From CAVSWN01 sp963770995 (lineage in GTDB: Bacteria; Acidobacteriota; Vicinamibacteria; Vicinamibacterales; CAVVIG01), in NCBI GenBank assembly GCA_963770995.1, contig CAVYRS010000001.1, positions 682,001-746,000 on the forward strand: 64,000 nucleotides of DNA, written 5' to 3'. Positions 55,401-63,482 of the stretch are shown here, one piece after another. Below the pieces are notes generated by a model. It searched no databases, was not told the DNA's origin, and saw nothing but the letters and a program-made list of their open reading frames with translations. The stretch's first letter is position 1. Every line of letters begins with the position of its first letter. The position numbers and the translations under genes are program-made.

Positions 55401-55700
55401 GCGACCCAAGTTGCCACGATGCTCGAATTCGGACCGCGTTTCCTGCACTCGACTGGGCAGACTTACAAAGGTGGTCCCAATACCGGCGTCTTCCTGCAGA
55501 TCACCTGCGCGGATGCGATCGACAGGCCCGTTCCCGGCCAGCGCAGCACGTTGGGCGTCGTCAAGGCCGCGCAGGCGCGCGGCGATTTTCGCGTGCTCGG
55601 CGAACGTGGCCGCAGAGCGTTGCGCGTGCACCTCGGCGCGGACGTCCCGGCGTCACTGCACACGCTGCGGGCCGCACTCGAGGAGGCCCTGAAACGATAA
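52406..55700 (+). CDS. RpiB - transaldolase - phosphoglucose isomerase fusion, apparent frameshift
   Basis: Three enzymes in one chain. Residues 1-150 resemble RpiB (VAIGADHAGAELKD, AANRIPGIRAGLCHDTYSAHQ), but the catalytic Cys of CGTG is replaced (VSTSAVGAS). The next 370 resemble transaldolase (GELNHLIDDDGLRGVTSNPA, YATLEISPLLAHD, INVNVTLLFGRD, IASFFINRVDTAID, IGKVAIANAK). The final 550 resemble phosphoglucose isomerase (LLGTGGTSLGPEVL, SCQSGSTIEPN, HSTGQTYKGGPNTG). Near 53070-53085 a one-base shift breaks the transaldolase part; the second frame runs 53037-55700. Fusions of transaldolase to phosphoglucose isomerase are known; the RpiB addition is less usual. Links the pentose phosphate pathway with hexose phosphate isomerisation. 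Confidence 0.85.
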
Positions 55701-55844
55701 GCCCGGCCACTCACAGGCGGCTGTGAGTGGGGGTCTCGATGGCTCGTCAGTAACCGCCCGGTCTGGGCTCGACGTCGCGCGGAATTCCGCCCAATTCCGA
55801 CGAATCGCCACCCCGGCACCCAGCCAGGCCGTGGCGTCGGTTCT

Positions 55845-55869
55845 GCATAAGGACCAGCATCCTTTATGC
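55845..55869 (+). promoter_or_regulatory. Hairpin covering the start of the lipoprotein gene
   Basis: GCATAAGGA (55845-55853) can pair with TCCTTTATGC (55860-55869), with one bulge and a 6-nt loop. The left arm holds the AAGGA ribosome-binding site and the right arm holds the ATG at 55866, so the hairpin could block translation initiation. Whether this is regulatory is inference. Confidence 0.35.
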
Positions 55870-56387
55870 GAACCGAAGTTCGGCTGGCATCGCCGCCCCG
55901 CCAATCAGCGACGCCGAGCACGCTGGGAGTTCTCGCCCTGGCGGCCGCACTGTCTGGGTGCGACGCCATCGAAAACCCCGGCGCCGGCGCCGTGGTGCAG
56001 CCGACAGCAACCCCGTCGATCCAGGCGTCGATCGAGCAGCCGGCGCCGGCGCGTCCGGCGCACGTCGGCGTCGCCGGGTGCGGGTTCAGTCCCTGGTTCA
56101 GACCGACATTCGACGTCGTCATCGTGGCGTTGGCGCCCGTGCACATTCATCGGGTGACGATGCAGATGGTCGACGGATCCGTGTTGGGCGGACCGATGAT
56201 TCCGTTCCCGAGCACGGTGGCTCCGCCCAATCCGATGTTCATGCCGACTGGAGTCACGAAAGTATTCACGTTTCAATCGCCGTTTGCGTGCGCCGCCACA
56301 CTCTCGCGGACCGTCAGAGCCAACATCGCTTTCGTGAGTCGTGCTGGCGTGACGCAGGTGGTGACGGTCGACGCCCTGTTCCGTTAA
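55866..56387 (+). CDS. Lipoprotein of unknown function
   Basis: 173 aa. Signal peptide ending in a good lipobox (LGVLALAAALSGC, then DAIENPG), so Cys32 is probably lipidated. After a Pro/Ala linker comes a beta-rich domain with VTMQMVDGSVLGGPMIPFP and TVRANIAFVSRAGVTQVVTVDALF. Two further Cys (GVAGCGF, PFACAA) could form a disulfide. AAGGA sits 12 nt before the ATG inside a hairpin. No family recognised. It lies between the sugar-phosphate fusion gene and a receiver protein. Confidence 0.65.
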   Translation: MRTEVRLASPPRQSATPSTLGVLALAAALSGCDAIENPGAGAVVQPTATPSIQASIEQPAPARPAHVGVAGCGFSPWFRPTFDVVIVALAPVHIHRVTMQMVDGSVLGGPMIPFPSTVAPPNPMFMPTGVTKVFTFQSPFACAATLSRTVRANIAFVSRAGVTQVVTVDALFR

Positions 56388-56447
56388 CGCTCGGCTCTTA
56401 CAGACGCTTTGCCCGCCCCAAATGCGCCCGACGCTGACTGGCTCTCG

Positions 56448-57014
56448 ATGCTGACCCCACGAATCGCCCGTAACGAAGTCATCCTGGTTGCCGATGCAGA
56501 TCCTGATGCCCGTCAGATCTATTCGAAGTTCCTCGAGTACCATGGTTTTCACGTCGTGGCGGTGACGACCGGCCGCGATGCCCTCGCCGTCGCGCCGGCG
56601 GTCGACGCCGTCGTGACGGAAATTCCGCTCACCGGCGACATCGACGGCCTCGAGCTCATCGAACGCCTCAAGGGCGACTCGCGCACGAGCGGCATCCCGC
56701 TCATCGTCGTCACCTCGCGAGCGTGGTCGACCGACCGCGATCGCGCGAACGTCGCCGGGTGTGATCTGTTCCTGTCCAAACCGTGCCTGCCGCACGACCT
56801 CATGGATTCAATCCGCCGGCTGCTGGCGCGCCGCCGGCGGCGTGAGCGGGCGGCGACGATCCAGGCGCCAACCCGACGACCGCATCAACTGGAGGAGAGA
56901 CCCTGGCGGCGGGTGAGGCGTGATCGTCCCACATCCGCGAACGGACCCGGCGCGCGGCGCGGGCTCCGCGAGCTGATCGTCCCATGGTCGCGGGGTGACG
57001 CTGACGGGTCCTAG
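56448..57014 (+). CDS. Atypical single-domain response regulator (Glu in place of phospho-Asp)
   Basis: About 188 aa. A CheY-like fold: VILVADADPDARQIYSKFLEYHGF, then DAVVTEIPLTGDIDGLELIE, IPLIVVTSRAW and DLFLSKPCLPHDLM. The phospho-acceptor position, where DxR or DI is normal, is Glu58 (TEI), while the conserved Lys (SKP) and Thr (VVTS) remain. A basic, disordered tail of 60 residues follows (RRLLARRRRRERAAT). The frame starts at TTG 56409, but ATG 56448 is favoured; neither has a clear ribosome-binding site. The stop overlaps that of the convergent debranching enzyme gene. May be phospho-independent. Confidence 0.7.
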   Translation: MLTPRIARNEVILVADADPDARQIYSKFLEYHGFHVVAVTTGRDALAVAPAVDAVVTEIPLTGDIDGLELIERLKGDSRTSGIPLIVVTSRAWSTDRDRANVAGCDLFLSKPCLPHDLMDSIRRLLARRRRRERAATIQAPTRRPHQLEERPWRRVRRDRPTSANGPGARRGLRELIVPWSRGDADGS

Positions 57015-59140
57015 CGGCTGGCCGCGACCATCCGCCGCCCACCGACGCGCGCCCACAGCACGACGATGGACCGCGAGGCTGCGCGGTAAGTCCGTTCGGC
57101 AACGCCCGGCGCGGCTTCCCACGGAGCGATGTCCTGCGGCGATTCGAGAGACGTGTCGATCCAGCGATGCCAGAGCGTGCCGTTGGCCACCGGCGGGAGT
57201 TCGAAGTCGAGGGCTTCCCCGTCGGTATTCATCAGCAGATGCAGCTTGACTGCCTCGCGCAGCAGCACCGCGTGGAAGGCAAGGCTGTGTGACGCCGGCC
57301 GCCAGTCCGGCTGCCAGAGCCTGGTGCCGTGCCACGAGGTCGCCGCGTGGCGGAGCATGTCCGTCAGGCTGGCGCGCCTTCCCAACCCCGTGCCGCGGGG
57401 CTGCCTGCGGGCGGTAAGCATCTGCACGAAGCGCAGAACGTCGGCATGCGTGTCGGCCAGCGTCCAGTCGAGCCAGCTCGTTTCATCGTCCTGACAGTAC
57501 GCGTTGTTGTTTCCGAGCTGCGTGCGTCGCATCTCGTCGCCCATCAGGATCATCGGCACGCCCAACGACAGCAGCGTAAGCGTCAGGAAATTCTTGACCT
57601 GCCGGTTGCGCAGCGCCTCGATCTCCGCATCGTCGGTCGGCCCTTCGACGCCGCAATTCCAACTGTGGTTGTCATCGGCGCCGTCGTGATTGCCTTCGCC
57701 ATTCGCGTGGTTGTGTTTCTGATTGTAGGAAACCAGATCGTTGAGCGTGAACCCGTCGTGGCTGGTGACGAAATTGACGCTGGCCTCGGTCTCGCGTGGA
57801 GTGTGAACGTAGAGTTGCGGCCTGCCGACCAGGCGGTCGGCGATGCGGGCCGTCGATCCGCTGTCGCCGCGCAGGAAGCTGCGCACGTCGTCACGAAAGC
57901 GGCTGTTCAACTCTTTCCACCCGTCGCCGGCGAAGCCGCCGGTCCGGTCCACGCCGGCCGCGTCCCAGGATTCGGCAATGAGCTTGGTTCCCGCCAGCAG
58001 TGGATCCGACTCGATGTCCTTGAGGATCGGCGCATTCGGCATCGGGTGACCGTGGTGATCGCGCGGCACCACCGACGCGAGATCGAGACGGAAGCCGTCC
58101 ACGTGCATCCATTCGACCCAATAGCGGAGGGAGTCCACGATCAGCCGGCGCACGACCGGGTGGCCGGCGTTGAGCGTATTGCCGCTTCCCGAACAGGTCG
58201 CGTACGACATGCGATCAGGCTCGAGCAGGTAGTAGGCGCCGTTCTCGAAGCCACGGAAGCAGAGCGTCGGACCGTGGTGATCGCCTTCCGCCGTATGGCT
58301 GTAGACGACATCGAGGATGACCTCGATGCCGGCGCGGTGCAGCGCCTTCACCATGTCGCGGAACTCGTCGACCGGACCGAGCGGATCGTGCCGCGAGCTG
58401 TATGCGTGATGCGGCGCGAAGAATGACACCGGCGCGTAACCCCAGTAGTTGACGCGTCCGTCCGGGCAGTCGAGCGCGTCGAACTGAAACACCGGCATCA
58501 GCTCGACCGCGGTGATCCCCAGCCGCTGCAGGTACGGCACCTTGGCGATGAGCCCGGCGTAGGTACCGCGGACATCCGCCGGGACGCCGGAGCTCGGATG
58601 GCGCGTGAAGCCGCGCACGTGCAGTTCGTACACGGTCGTCTGCGACGACGGCCGCCCGAGCGGGCGGTCGCCTTCCCAGTCGTACGCCCTCGAGTCCACG
58701 ACCACGCTTTTCATCGCTGTGGCCGTGTTGTCGCCGCGCTCGCACGCCGCGGCGCGATTGTAGGCCCTGGGAACGACGACCGCGCGCCCGTAGGGATCCA
58801 ACAGCAGCTTGCTCGCGTCGAATCTGTGCCCGTGCGAGTGATGGAATGGACCGTGCGCCCGGTACGCGTAGATCTGGCCCGGCCGCACGCCGGGGACGAA
58901 GCAGTGCCAATAGGCGGACGTGCGATTCGCCGGATCGATGTGGATGATCCGGTGCGGACACTCGTCCGCCACGGTGTCGAAGAACAGGAGATCGATGCTG
59001 GTGGCCCCTCGCGAGAACACGCTGAAGTTCACGCCGCCGGCGGTCGGCGTAGCGCCAAGCGGCGAGGTCGAACCGGGCGACGCGTCGACAGCCACGGCGT
59101 CATCGAGACGCGCCGCGACGCTAGACGTCGACGACGACAT
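57011..59140 (-). CDS. glgX: Glycogen debranching enzyme (isoamylase-type)
   Basis: 709 aa of the GH13 family. An N-terminal CBM48-type module (SPLGATPTAGGVNFSVFSRGATSIDLLFF) is followed by the catalytic barrel with GIEVILDVVYSHTAEGD, HVDGFRLDLASV (nucleophile Asp), KLIAESWDAAGV (general acid Glu) and VTSHDGFTLND (third Asp). ATG 59140 has only a weak ribosome-binding site. It hydrolyses alpha-1,6 branches in glycogen. It lies 52 nt after the signal peptidase gene on the same strand. The combination is probably incidental. Confidence 0.93.
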   Translation of the reverse strand: MSSSTSSVAARLDDAVAVDASPGSTSPLGATPTAGGVNFSVFSRGATSIDLLFFDTVADECPHRIIHIDPANRTSAYWHCFVPGVRPGQIYAYRAHGPFHHSHGHRFDASKLLLDPYGRAVVVPRAYNRAAACERGDNTATAMKSVVVDSRAYDWEGDRPLGRPSSQTTVYELHVRGFTRHPSSGVPADVRGTYAGLIAKVPYLQRLGITAVELMPVFQFDALDCPDGRVNYWGYAPVSFFAPHHAYSSRHDPLGPVDEFRDMVKALHRAGIEVILDVVYSHTAEGDHHGPTLCFRGFENGAYYLLEPDRMSYATCSGSGNTLNAGHPVVRRLIVDSLRYWVEWMHVDGFRLDLASVVPRDHHGHPMPNAPILKDIESDPLLAGTKLIAESWDAAGVDRTGGFAGDGWKELNSRFRDDVRSFLRGDSGSTARIADRLVGRPQLYVHTPRETEASVNFVTSHDGFTLNDLVSYNQKHNHANGEGNHDGADDNHSWNCGVEGPTDDAEIEALRNRQVKNFLTLTLLSLGVPMILMGDEMRRTQLGNNNAYCQDDETSWLDWTLADTHADVLRFVQMLTARRQPRGTGLGRRASLTDMLRHAATSWHGTRLWQPDWRPASHSLAFHAVLLREAVKLHLLMNTDGEALDFELPPVANGTLWHRWIDTSLESPQDIAPWEAAPGVAERTYRAASRSIVVLWARVGGRRMVAASR

Positions 59141-59192
59141 TGCTCGTCACGACGAACTCGATGCGGCCGGGACCAGGCGCGCGGTCACGGCG

Positions 59193-59732
59193 TCAGAACA
59201 GCCGAACCGAGGACGGGGGCCACCACCGCAGCTGCACCCTGCCGATGATGTACTTCTTGGGAACCATGCCCCATTCACGGCTGTCGGAGCTGCGGTTGCG
59301 GTGGTCGCCCATCACGAAGTCGTAGCCTTCGGGAATGACCTCTGGTCCCCAGTCGTCATGGCTGCGGAATTGGGGCGGGATGAAATCGTCCTCGAGACGC
59401 TCATCGTTCACGTAGACCTGGCCGTCGATGATGTTGACGAGGTCGCCGCCTTCAGCGATGACCCGCTTGACGAACGCCACCTCGGGACGGAGGGGGTAGC
59501 GGAACATCACGATGTCGCCAGGGCGCGCGTCACGAAGCCGATAGACGAACCGGTTGACGATCAACCGATCCTGATCCTCCAGGGTCGGCGCCATGCTCAA
59601 CCCCTCCACCCGCGCGGTTTGCAGCCCGAAGGTCCCGATCAGCACGGCGTACGCGACCGCCGATCCGAGCGTCGCGAGCCGGCTGAGACCCGGGCCACCC
59701 GATCGCAAGACACGCGCGGCAAAGGCGAACAT
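59193..59732 (-). CDS. lepB: Signal peptidase I
   Basis: About 179 aa. One N-terminal helix (LATLGSAVAYAVLIGTFGL), then the catalytic serine Ser46 in VEGLSMAPTLEDQDRLIVN, the Lys89 base in EVAFVKRVIAEGGD and the late box FVMGDHRNRSSDSREWG. It cleaves signal peptides at the periplasmic face. The ATG at 59732 shares a base with the upstream stop (TGATG), so it is coupled to the small protein at 59732-60079. Shorter than E. coli LepB (one transmembrane helix instead of two), as in many bacteria. Confidence 0.93.
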   Translation of the reverse strand: MFAFAARVLRSGGPGLSRLATLGSAVAYAVLIGTFGLQTARVEGLSMAPTLEDQDRLIVNRFVYRLRDARPGDIVMFRYPLRPEVAFVKRVIAEGGDLVNIIDGQVYVNDERLEDDFIPPQFRSHDDWGPEVIPEGYDFVMGDHRNRSSDSREWGMVPKKYIIGRVQLRWWPPSSVRLF

Positions 59733-60079
59733 CAGAGGACCGTGATCGTGCAAAACGCGACCGCTCGCCGTTTACCGGTCGACCCGAGCACGTCCGCCGT
59801 CACGTCGTACGAGCCCGACGGCAGCTCGCGAAACCGGAGGATGTTGATCCGTGCGCTGCCTTCGCCCTCGAGCGGCACTTCGCTGCTCCGGAAGAACGCC
59901 TCCGACTCGGCGCTGACCCTGAGCAGGCGATTCTCGGCGCTGCGCTCGATCGTGACGTAAACCAGGACATCGGCCGGCGCCATGGCATTTTGCGGCGACA
60001 CTCGCACCCGCACTTGTTGATCGGCATCGAGCGCGACCGCGCTGAAGAGCATCGCAACACAGAAGATCATTCTTTTCAT
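59732..60079 (-). CDS. Small exported protein upstream of signal peptidase
   Basis: 115 aa with a signal peptide (MKRMIFCVAMLFSAVALDADQ) and an immunoglobulin-like beta-sandwich pattern (VRVRVSPQNAMAPADVLVYVTIE, NRLLRVSAESEAFFRSSEVPLEG, LRFRELPSGSYDVTADVLGSTGKRR). This resembles small acidobacterial secreted beta proteins. ATG 60079 is chosen for the signal peptide; the frame is open to 60151. Translationally coupled to lepB. Function unknown. Confidence 0.65.
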   Translation of the reverse strand: MKRMIFCVAMLFSAVALDADQQVRVRVSPQNAMAPADVLVYVTIERSAENRLLRVSAESEAFFRSSEVPLEGEGSARINILRFRELPSGSYDVTADVLGSTGKRRAVAFCTITVL

Positions 60080-60231
60080 GAGATCCACATCCACATGCGC
60101 GGACAGTGGCAAGCGGCATTCCCCGCCATCTCGGCTCGACGCCGCATACACGCGGCGCCGGCCACGGAATGCCGTTACGCGTTCTCACAGCGTTGTGGGG
60201 ATGGGTGTGATGGAGGCGCGCCGCGGGCTCG

Positions 60232-62163
60232 TCAGCGCTCTGGATGGGCGCGCAACACGTGGTCGCGGACCATCGCGCCGCACCGGGCGAGGGCGATCGA
60301 CGTCCGTTCGAAGCCGCGCGCCACATCGCCGAGGACATGCAAATCGTGAAAATTGCCCGGGCCTCGCAGCAGCCGTTCGGTCAGCGTCCGCTTCTTCGCG
60401 CTCGCCTGGCGGTGCAAGTCGACCAGCCGGTCGATGCCGACCAGAAAGTCGTCCACATCCGAGTAGCTGGACGCCGACGACAGGCCGCCTCCCTGCTCGA
60501 GACAGCGACCATATTGGTGAACCGTGTCCGACACCAGGTCGGCCAGGCCAACGAGCAGCGCGAGCGTCTCTGGTTCGACCGAGCTCGGCAGCAGCGTCAG
60601 CATGAAGGCGGCCTCCTCGAGCGCGTCGGCGGCGCTGTCGGCCTCGGCGAGCAGCAGTCGCAGCTCCCGTCCGGACGCGCGACTGAGCCGCCTGGAGGCC
60701 TGCACCACGATCTGATCCGCGTGAGTGGACCATCGCTTGGCCAGTTCCGCCGTCCGCGCCGATTGCTTGAAGGGATCATCGCTGGACGCCTGCACGATCG
60801 TCTGGCGCACGCGCTCTGCCAGTGCGGCGATGATCGCGGCGTGCTCGACGACGGCCTGGAGCATGTGCGGATCGGTCGCCTGGAGATGTCTGAGCAGTTC
60901 CGCTTCGATCTCGTCCTCGATGAGACTCAGCGACCGGCCGGCGGCCAGACCCGACGACGTCACACGCAGCACCGACGTCAGGAACCCGCGGGCGGCTTCG
61001 GGTCCAAGCCATTCGTCGAGGCCGCCCAATCGCACATGGACCGGCGCGGCACGCTCGAGTGCCGCGTCGATCACGCCGATGTCACCCACCTGGAGGAAGG
61101 CGCGATGCCCGACGTTGTTGTCGGCCGCCCATTTCAGCAGGTCGATCGCCGCGGATTTCCTGACCAGCCGCGCCAGCCGTTTGCGCGCGCGGTTCCAGTC
61201 GATGAGAAAGACCAGACGCGAACCGAGATACGTCAGATAGCGTTCGAGATCCTCGGACGACGCGGCGGTCCAGCGTCCGACGCTCATCTCATAGTCCTCG
61301 GCCGGAGGGGCGGCGGACCACTCGATGGGGTAGCGCCGCAGCATGTCGTGCAGGAACCCGATCCGCCGCCGATGAATGTCGGTGTAGATCACCACGACCG
61401 ACAAGTCGCTGACGGTGACGACGATCACGTGCGTGTCGGCCGAGCCGAGATCGCTCTGGAGTGAAAGCCGGCTTCCGTCCCGCATGGCCGTCGTGTCGAG
61501 GCCGGGGTGAGCGAACTTGAGCGACGCCGTTTCGTTGACGCCCTTCATGAACGCACGGACGAGCGGTCGATCGGCGGCCGTGACGCCGTAGACGCGGGCG
61601 CCGTCGATCGTCTCTCCGAGCACGCTTGCCTTCAGACGCGTGAGCTCGCCGTGCAGGTCGATCGCCAGCTGATGCGCGGTGTCGTGGCCGTTCCCCGGCC
61701 CCCCCGTCAACACGGTGAAGGCGCCCACGATCAGCTGATCGTCATGACACAACGGCGCATGCGCGACGAGGTCGGCCAATCGCCGCCGGTACATGTCGAC
61801 CCGCGCGTGCACATCCGGATGCGTCCGCCCGGCAACTTCCAGCGGCGGAAGCATCAGCCGCAATTCGTCGAAGAGCTGTTCGAGGATCGATTCCACGTGC
61901 GGGATATGCAGCGTATTGCTGCCAATCGTGGAACTCCCCTCGACGATGCGATCGAGCGAGCTGTCGGTGACGCCGCTCGCCTCCCGCGCCATGCGGAGGC
62001 TCGGCGCCGGCTCACTCGGCGTGATCGCGTAGGCCTGAGCCGTCTGCAGCAGCGTCAGGTAATACTCCAGGCGGTCGTTCGCGGCGAGCGCGCGGGCGAC
62101 GAGCGCTGGGAGCAGGAGTCCCTGCTCGCCGATCCGTTCGATGATCGTGGCCTTCGTCGGCAT
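60232..62163 (-). CDS. Large protein with PhoU/DUF47-like C-terminal domain, copy 2
   Basis: 643 aa, paralog of the 45673 gene over its whole length. Shared motifs: GHDTAHQLAIDLHGELTRLK, VRAFMKGVNETASLKFAHPGL, SRLVFLIDWNRARKRLARLV, WAADNNVGHRAFLQVGD, DEIEAELLRHLQATD and the C-terminal SDVDDFLVGIDRLVDLHRQASAKKRTL ... GPGNFHDLHVLGDVARG, a PhoU/DUF47-like helical repeat. Soluble. ATG 62163 has no strong ribosome-binding site. Divergent from the PP2C phosphatase gene (211 nt apart). Family for the N-part not recognised. Confidence 0.7.
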   Translation of the reverse strand: MPTKATIIERIGEQGLLLPALVARALAANDRLEYYLTLLQTAQAYAITPSEPAPSLRMAREASGVTDSSLDRIVEGSSTIGSNTLHIPHVESILEQLFDELRLMLPPLEVAGRTHPDVHARVDMYRRRLADLVAHAPLCHDDQLIVGAFTVLTGGPGNGHDTAHQLAIDLHGELTRLKASVLGETIDGARVYGVTAADRPLVRAFMKGVNETASLKFAHPGLDTTAMRDGSRLSLQSDLGSADTHVIVVTVSDLSVVVIYTDIHRRRIGFLHDMLRRYPIEWSAAPPAEDYEMSVGRWTAASSEDLERYLTYLGSRLVFLIDWNRARKRLARLVRKSAAIDLLKWAADNNVGHRAFLQVGDIGVIDAALERAAPVHVRLGGLDEWLGPEAARGFLTSVLRVTSSGLAAGRSLSLIEDEIEAELLRHLQATDPHMLQAVVEHAAIIAALAERVRQTIVQASSDDPFKQSARTAELAKRWSTHADQIVVQASRRLSRASGRELRLLLAEADSAADALEEAAFMLTLLPSSVEPETLALLVGLADLVSDTVHQYGRCLEQGGGLSSASSYSDVDDFLVGIDRLVDLHRQASAKKRTLTERLLRGPGNFHDLHVLGDVARGFERTSIALARCGAMVRDHVLRAHPER

Positions 62164-62373
62164 GGTCGTGGCGCGATCAGTCGCGACCGGGACTCAACTG
62201 CAAGTCGCACTCCGGCGAACCGCACATCGATGCGGTCACGGGACGGTCGCCGAACGACAACAACTCCCAGCCGCCGGGGACCATCACCACATGCCGTCAC
62301 CTGGTGAAGCCATCGCCCGGATCCGCTCGCCAGCAAGGGCTGGCACATCTCATGCCTCGCATCGACCCTTGCG

Positions 62374-63330
62374 ATGACCAACGCAATGCGCGACGACCAC
62401 CACAACAACCCGGACGCCGAATGGCGGGCGGTTCTCGCCCGGCCGCTGACCTCCCCGCCGCTTCCTTCGATCGTCGAGCTTGACGTCGGCGCCCGATCCG
62501 ACTGCGGAAAAGTCCAGCCGCACAACACCGATCACTACCTCGCCATTCGCCTCGGCCGCGTGCAACAGACGATCGTGACGAGCCTGGCGACCACCGACCT
62601 TCCCGCAGATTTCGAAGAAAGCGGGTACGGCCTGCTGGTGGCCGACGGAATCGGCGAGCAGAGTGCCGGCATCCGGGCGAGCCGCGTCGCGTTGAGCGCG
62701 GTCGCGCACCTGGCGATTCAGTTCGGCCGCTGGAACGTGCGCGGATCCGATTCGCCGGCGGACACGATCGCGCAGGGTGAACTCTTCTACCGGCGCGCCA
62801 ACGACGCGGTCCTCGAGGCGAGTCGCTCGGACGAGCGGCTCGCCGGCATGGCCGCGAGCATGACCGCTGTGTACATCGCCGGCATCGACCTGTTCTTTGC
62901 CCACGTCGGACACACGAAAGCGTTTCTCTTTCGCGACGGCGCACTCATTCGCCTGACGACGGACCACACGTTGCGCGAGGAGGAACTGAACGCGCAGGGT
63001 CCACGAAGACTGACCGACTCGAAGCTGGATGCCGCGCACGTCGTGACCGAAACGCTCGGCGGCTGCATCGGCGGCCCGAAAGTCGATATCGAACATGTCC
63101 GTCTGTGGTCCGGCGATCGCGTCCTCCTCGCGACCAATGGGCTGACCGACACGCTCAGCGACGATCAGATCGCCGATGTCCTCGCCCTGCGCCGCCGCCC
63201 GAGCGACGATTGTCAGCACCTGATCGATCAAGCCCTGGCGGCGGGTGGACCGGACAACGTGACCGTGCTGCTGGCCGACTACCGGATTCGCGCGACGCCG
63301 GCGTCCGTCGAGACCGTCTGGCCGGTGTAG
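62374..63330 (+). CDS. PP2C-family serine/threonine phosphatase
   Basis: 318 aa. PPM motifs in order: RSDCGKVQPHNTDHYLA (first metal Asp), YGLLVADGIGEQ (VADGxG), AASMTAVYIAG, HVGHTKAFLFRDGAL, TTDHTLREEE, LLATNGLTDTLSD and GGPDNVTVLLADY (GxDNxT). In the sixth motif Asn stands where many family members have Asp (SDGLTD), which could change metal binding. It removes phosphate from Ser/Thr proteins. No transmembrane or sensor domain is seen. The neighbouring PhoU-like gene is divergent. Confidence 0.88.
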   Translation: MTNAMRDDHHNNPDAEWRAVLARPLTSPPLPSIVELDVGARSDCGKVQPHNTDHYLAIRLGRVQQTIVTSLATTDLPADFEESGYGLLVADGIGEQSAGIRASRVALSAVAHLAIQFGRWNVRGSDSPADTIAQGELFYRRANDAVLEASRSDERLAGMAASMTAVYIAGIDLFFAHVGHTKAFLFRDGALIRLTTDHTLREEELNAQGPRRLTDSKLDAAHVVTETLGGCIGGPKVDIEHVRLWSGDRVLLATNGLTDTLSDDQIADVLALRRRPSDDCQHLIDQALAAGGPDNVTVLLADYRIRATPASVETVWPV

Positions 63331-63482
63331 TCCGCGACGCAGCATCGCATCCGACATGCCGTAGACGCTCCGATGGCGCGGAGCCGCCGGCGGCAGTCCG
63401 GCCGCGGCGCGCGCAATCGAGCGGCGGCGACTGGTTTGCAGCGTCACCGCCGTCTGCCGGGTTCGGGAACAGGAGATACCGC

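Noticed and set aside
53220..55631. 803-aa minus-strand open frame opposite the Tal-Pgi part
   Set aside because: Its composition is typical of the antisense of a high-GC gene and it shows no domain motif; the plus frames carry conserved transaldolase and isomerase signatures.
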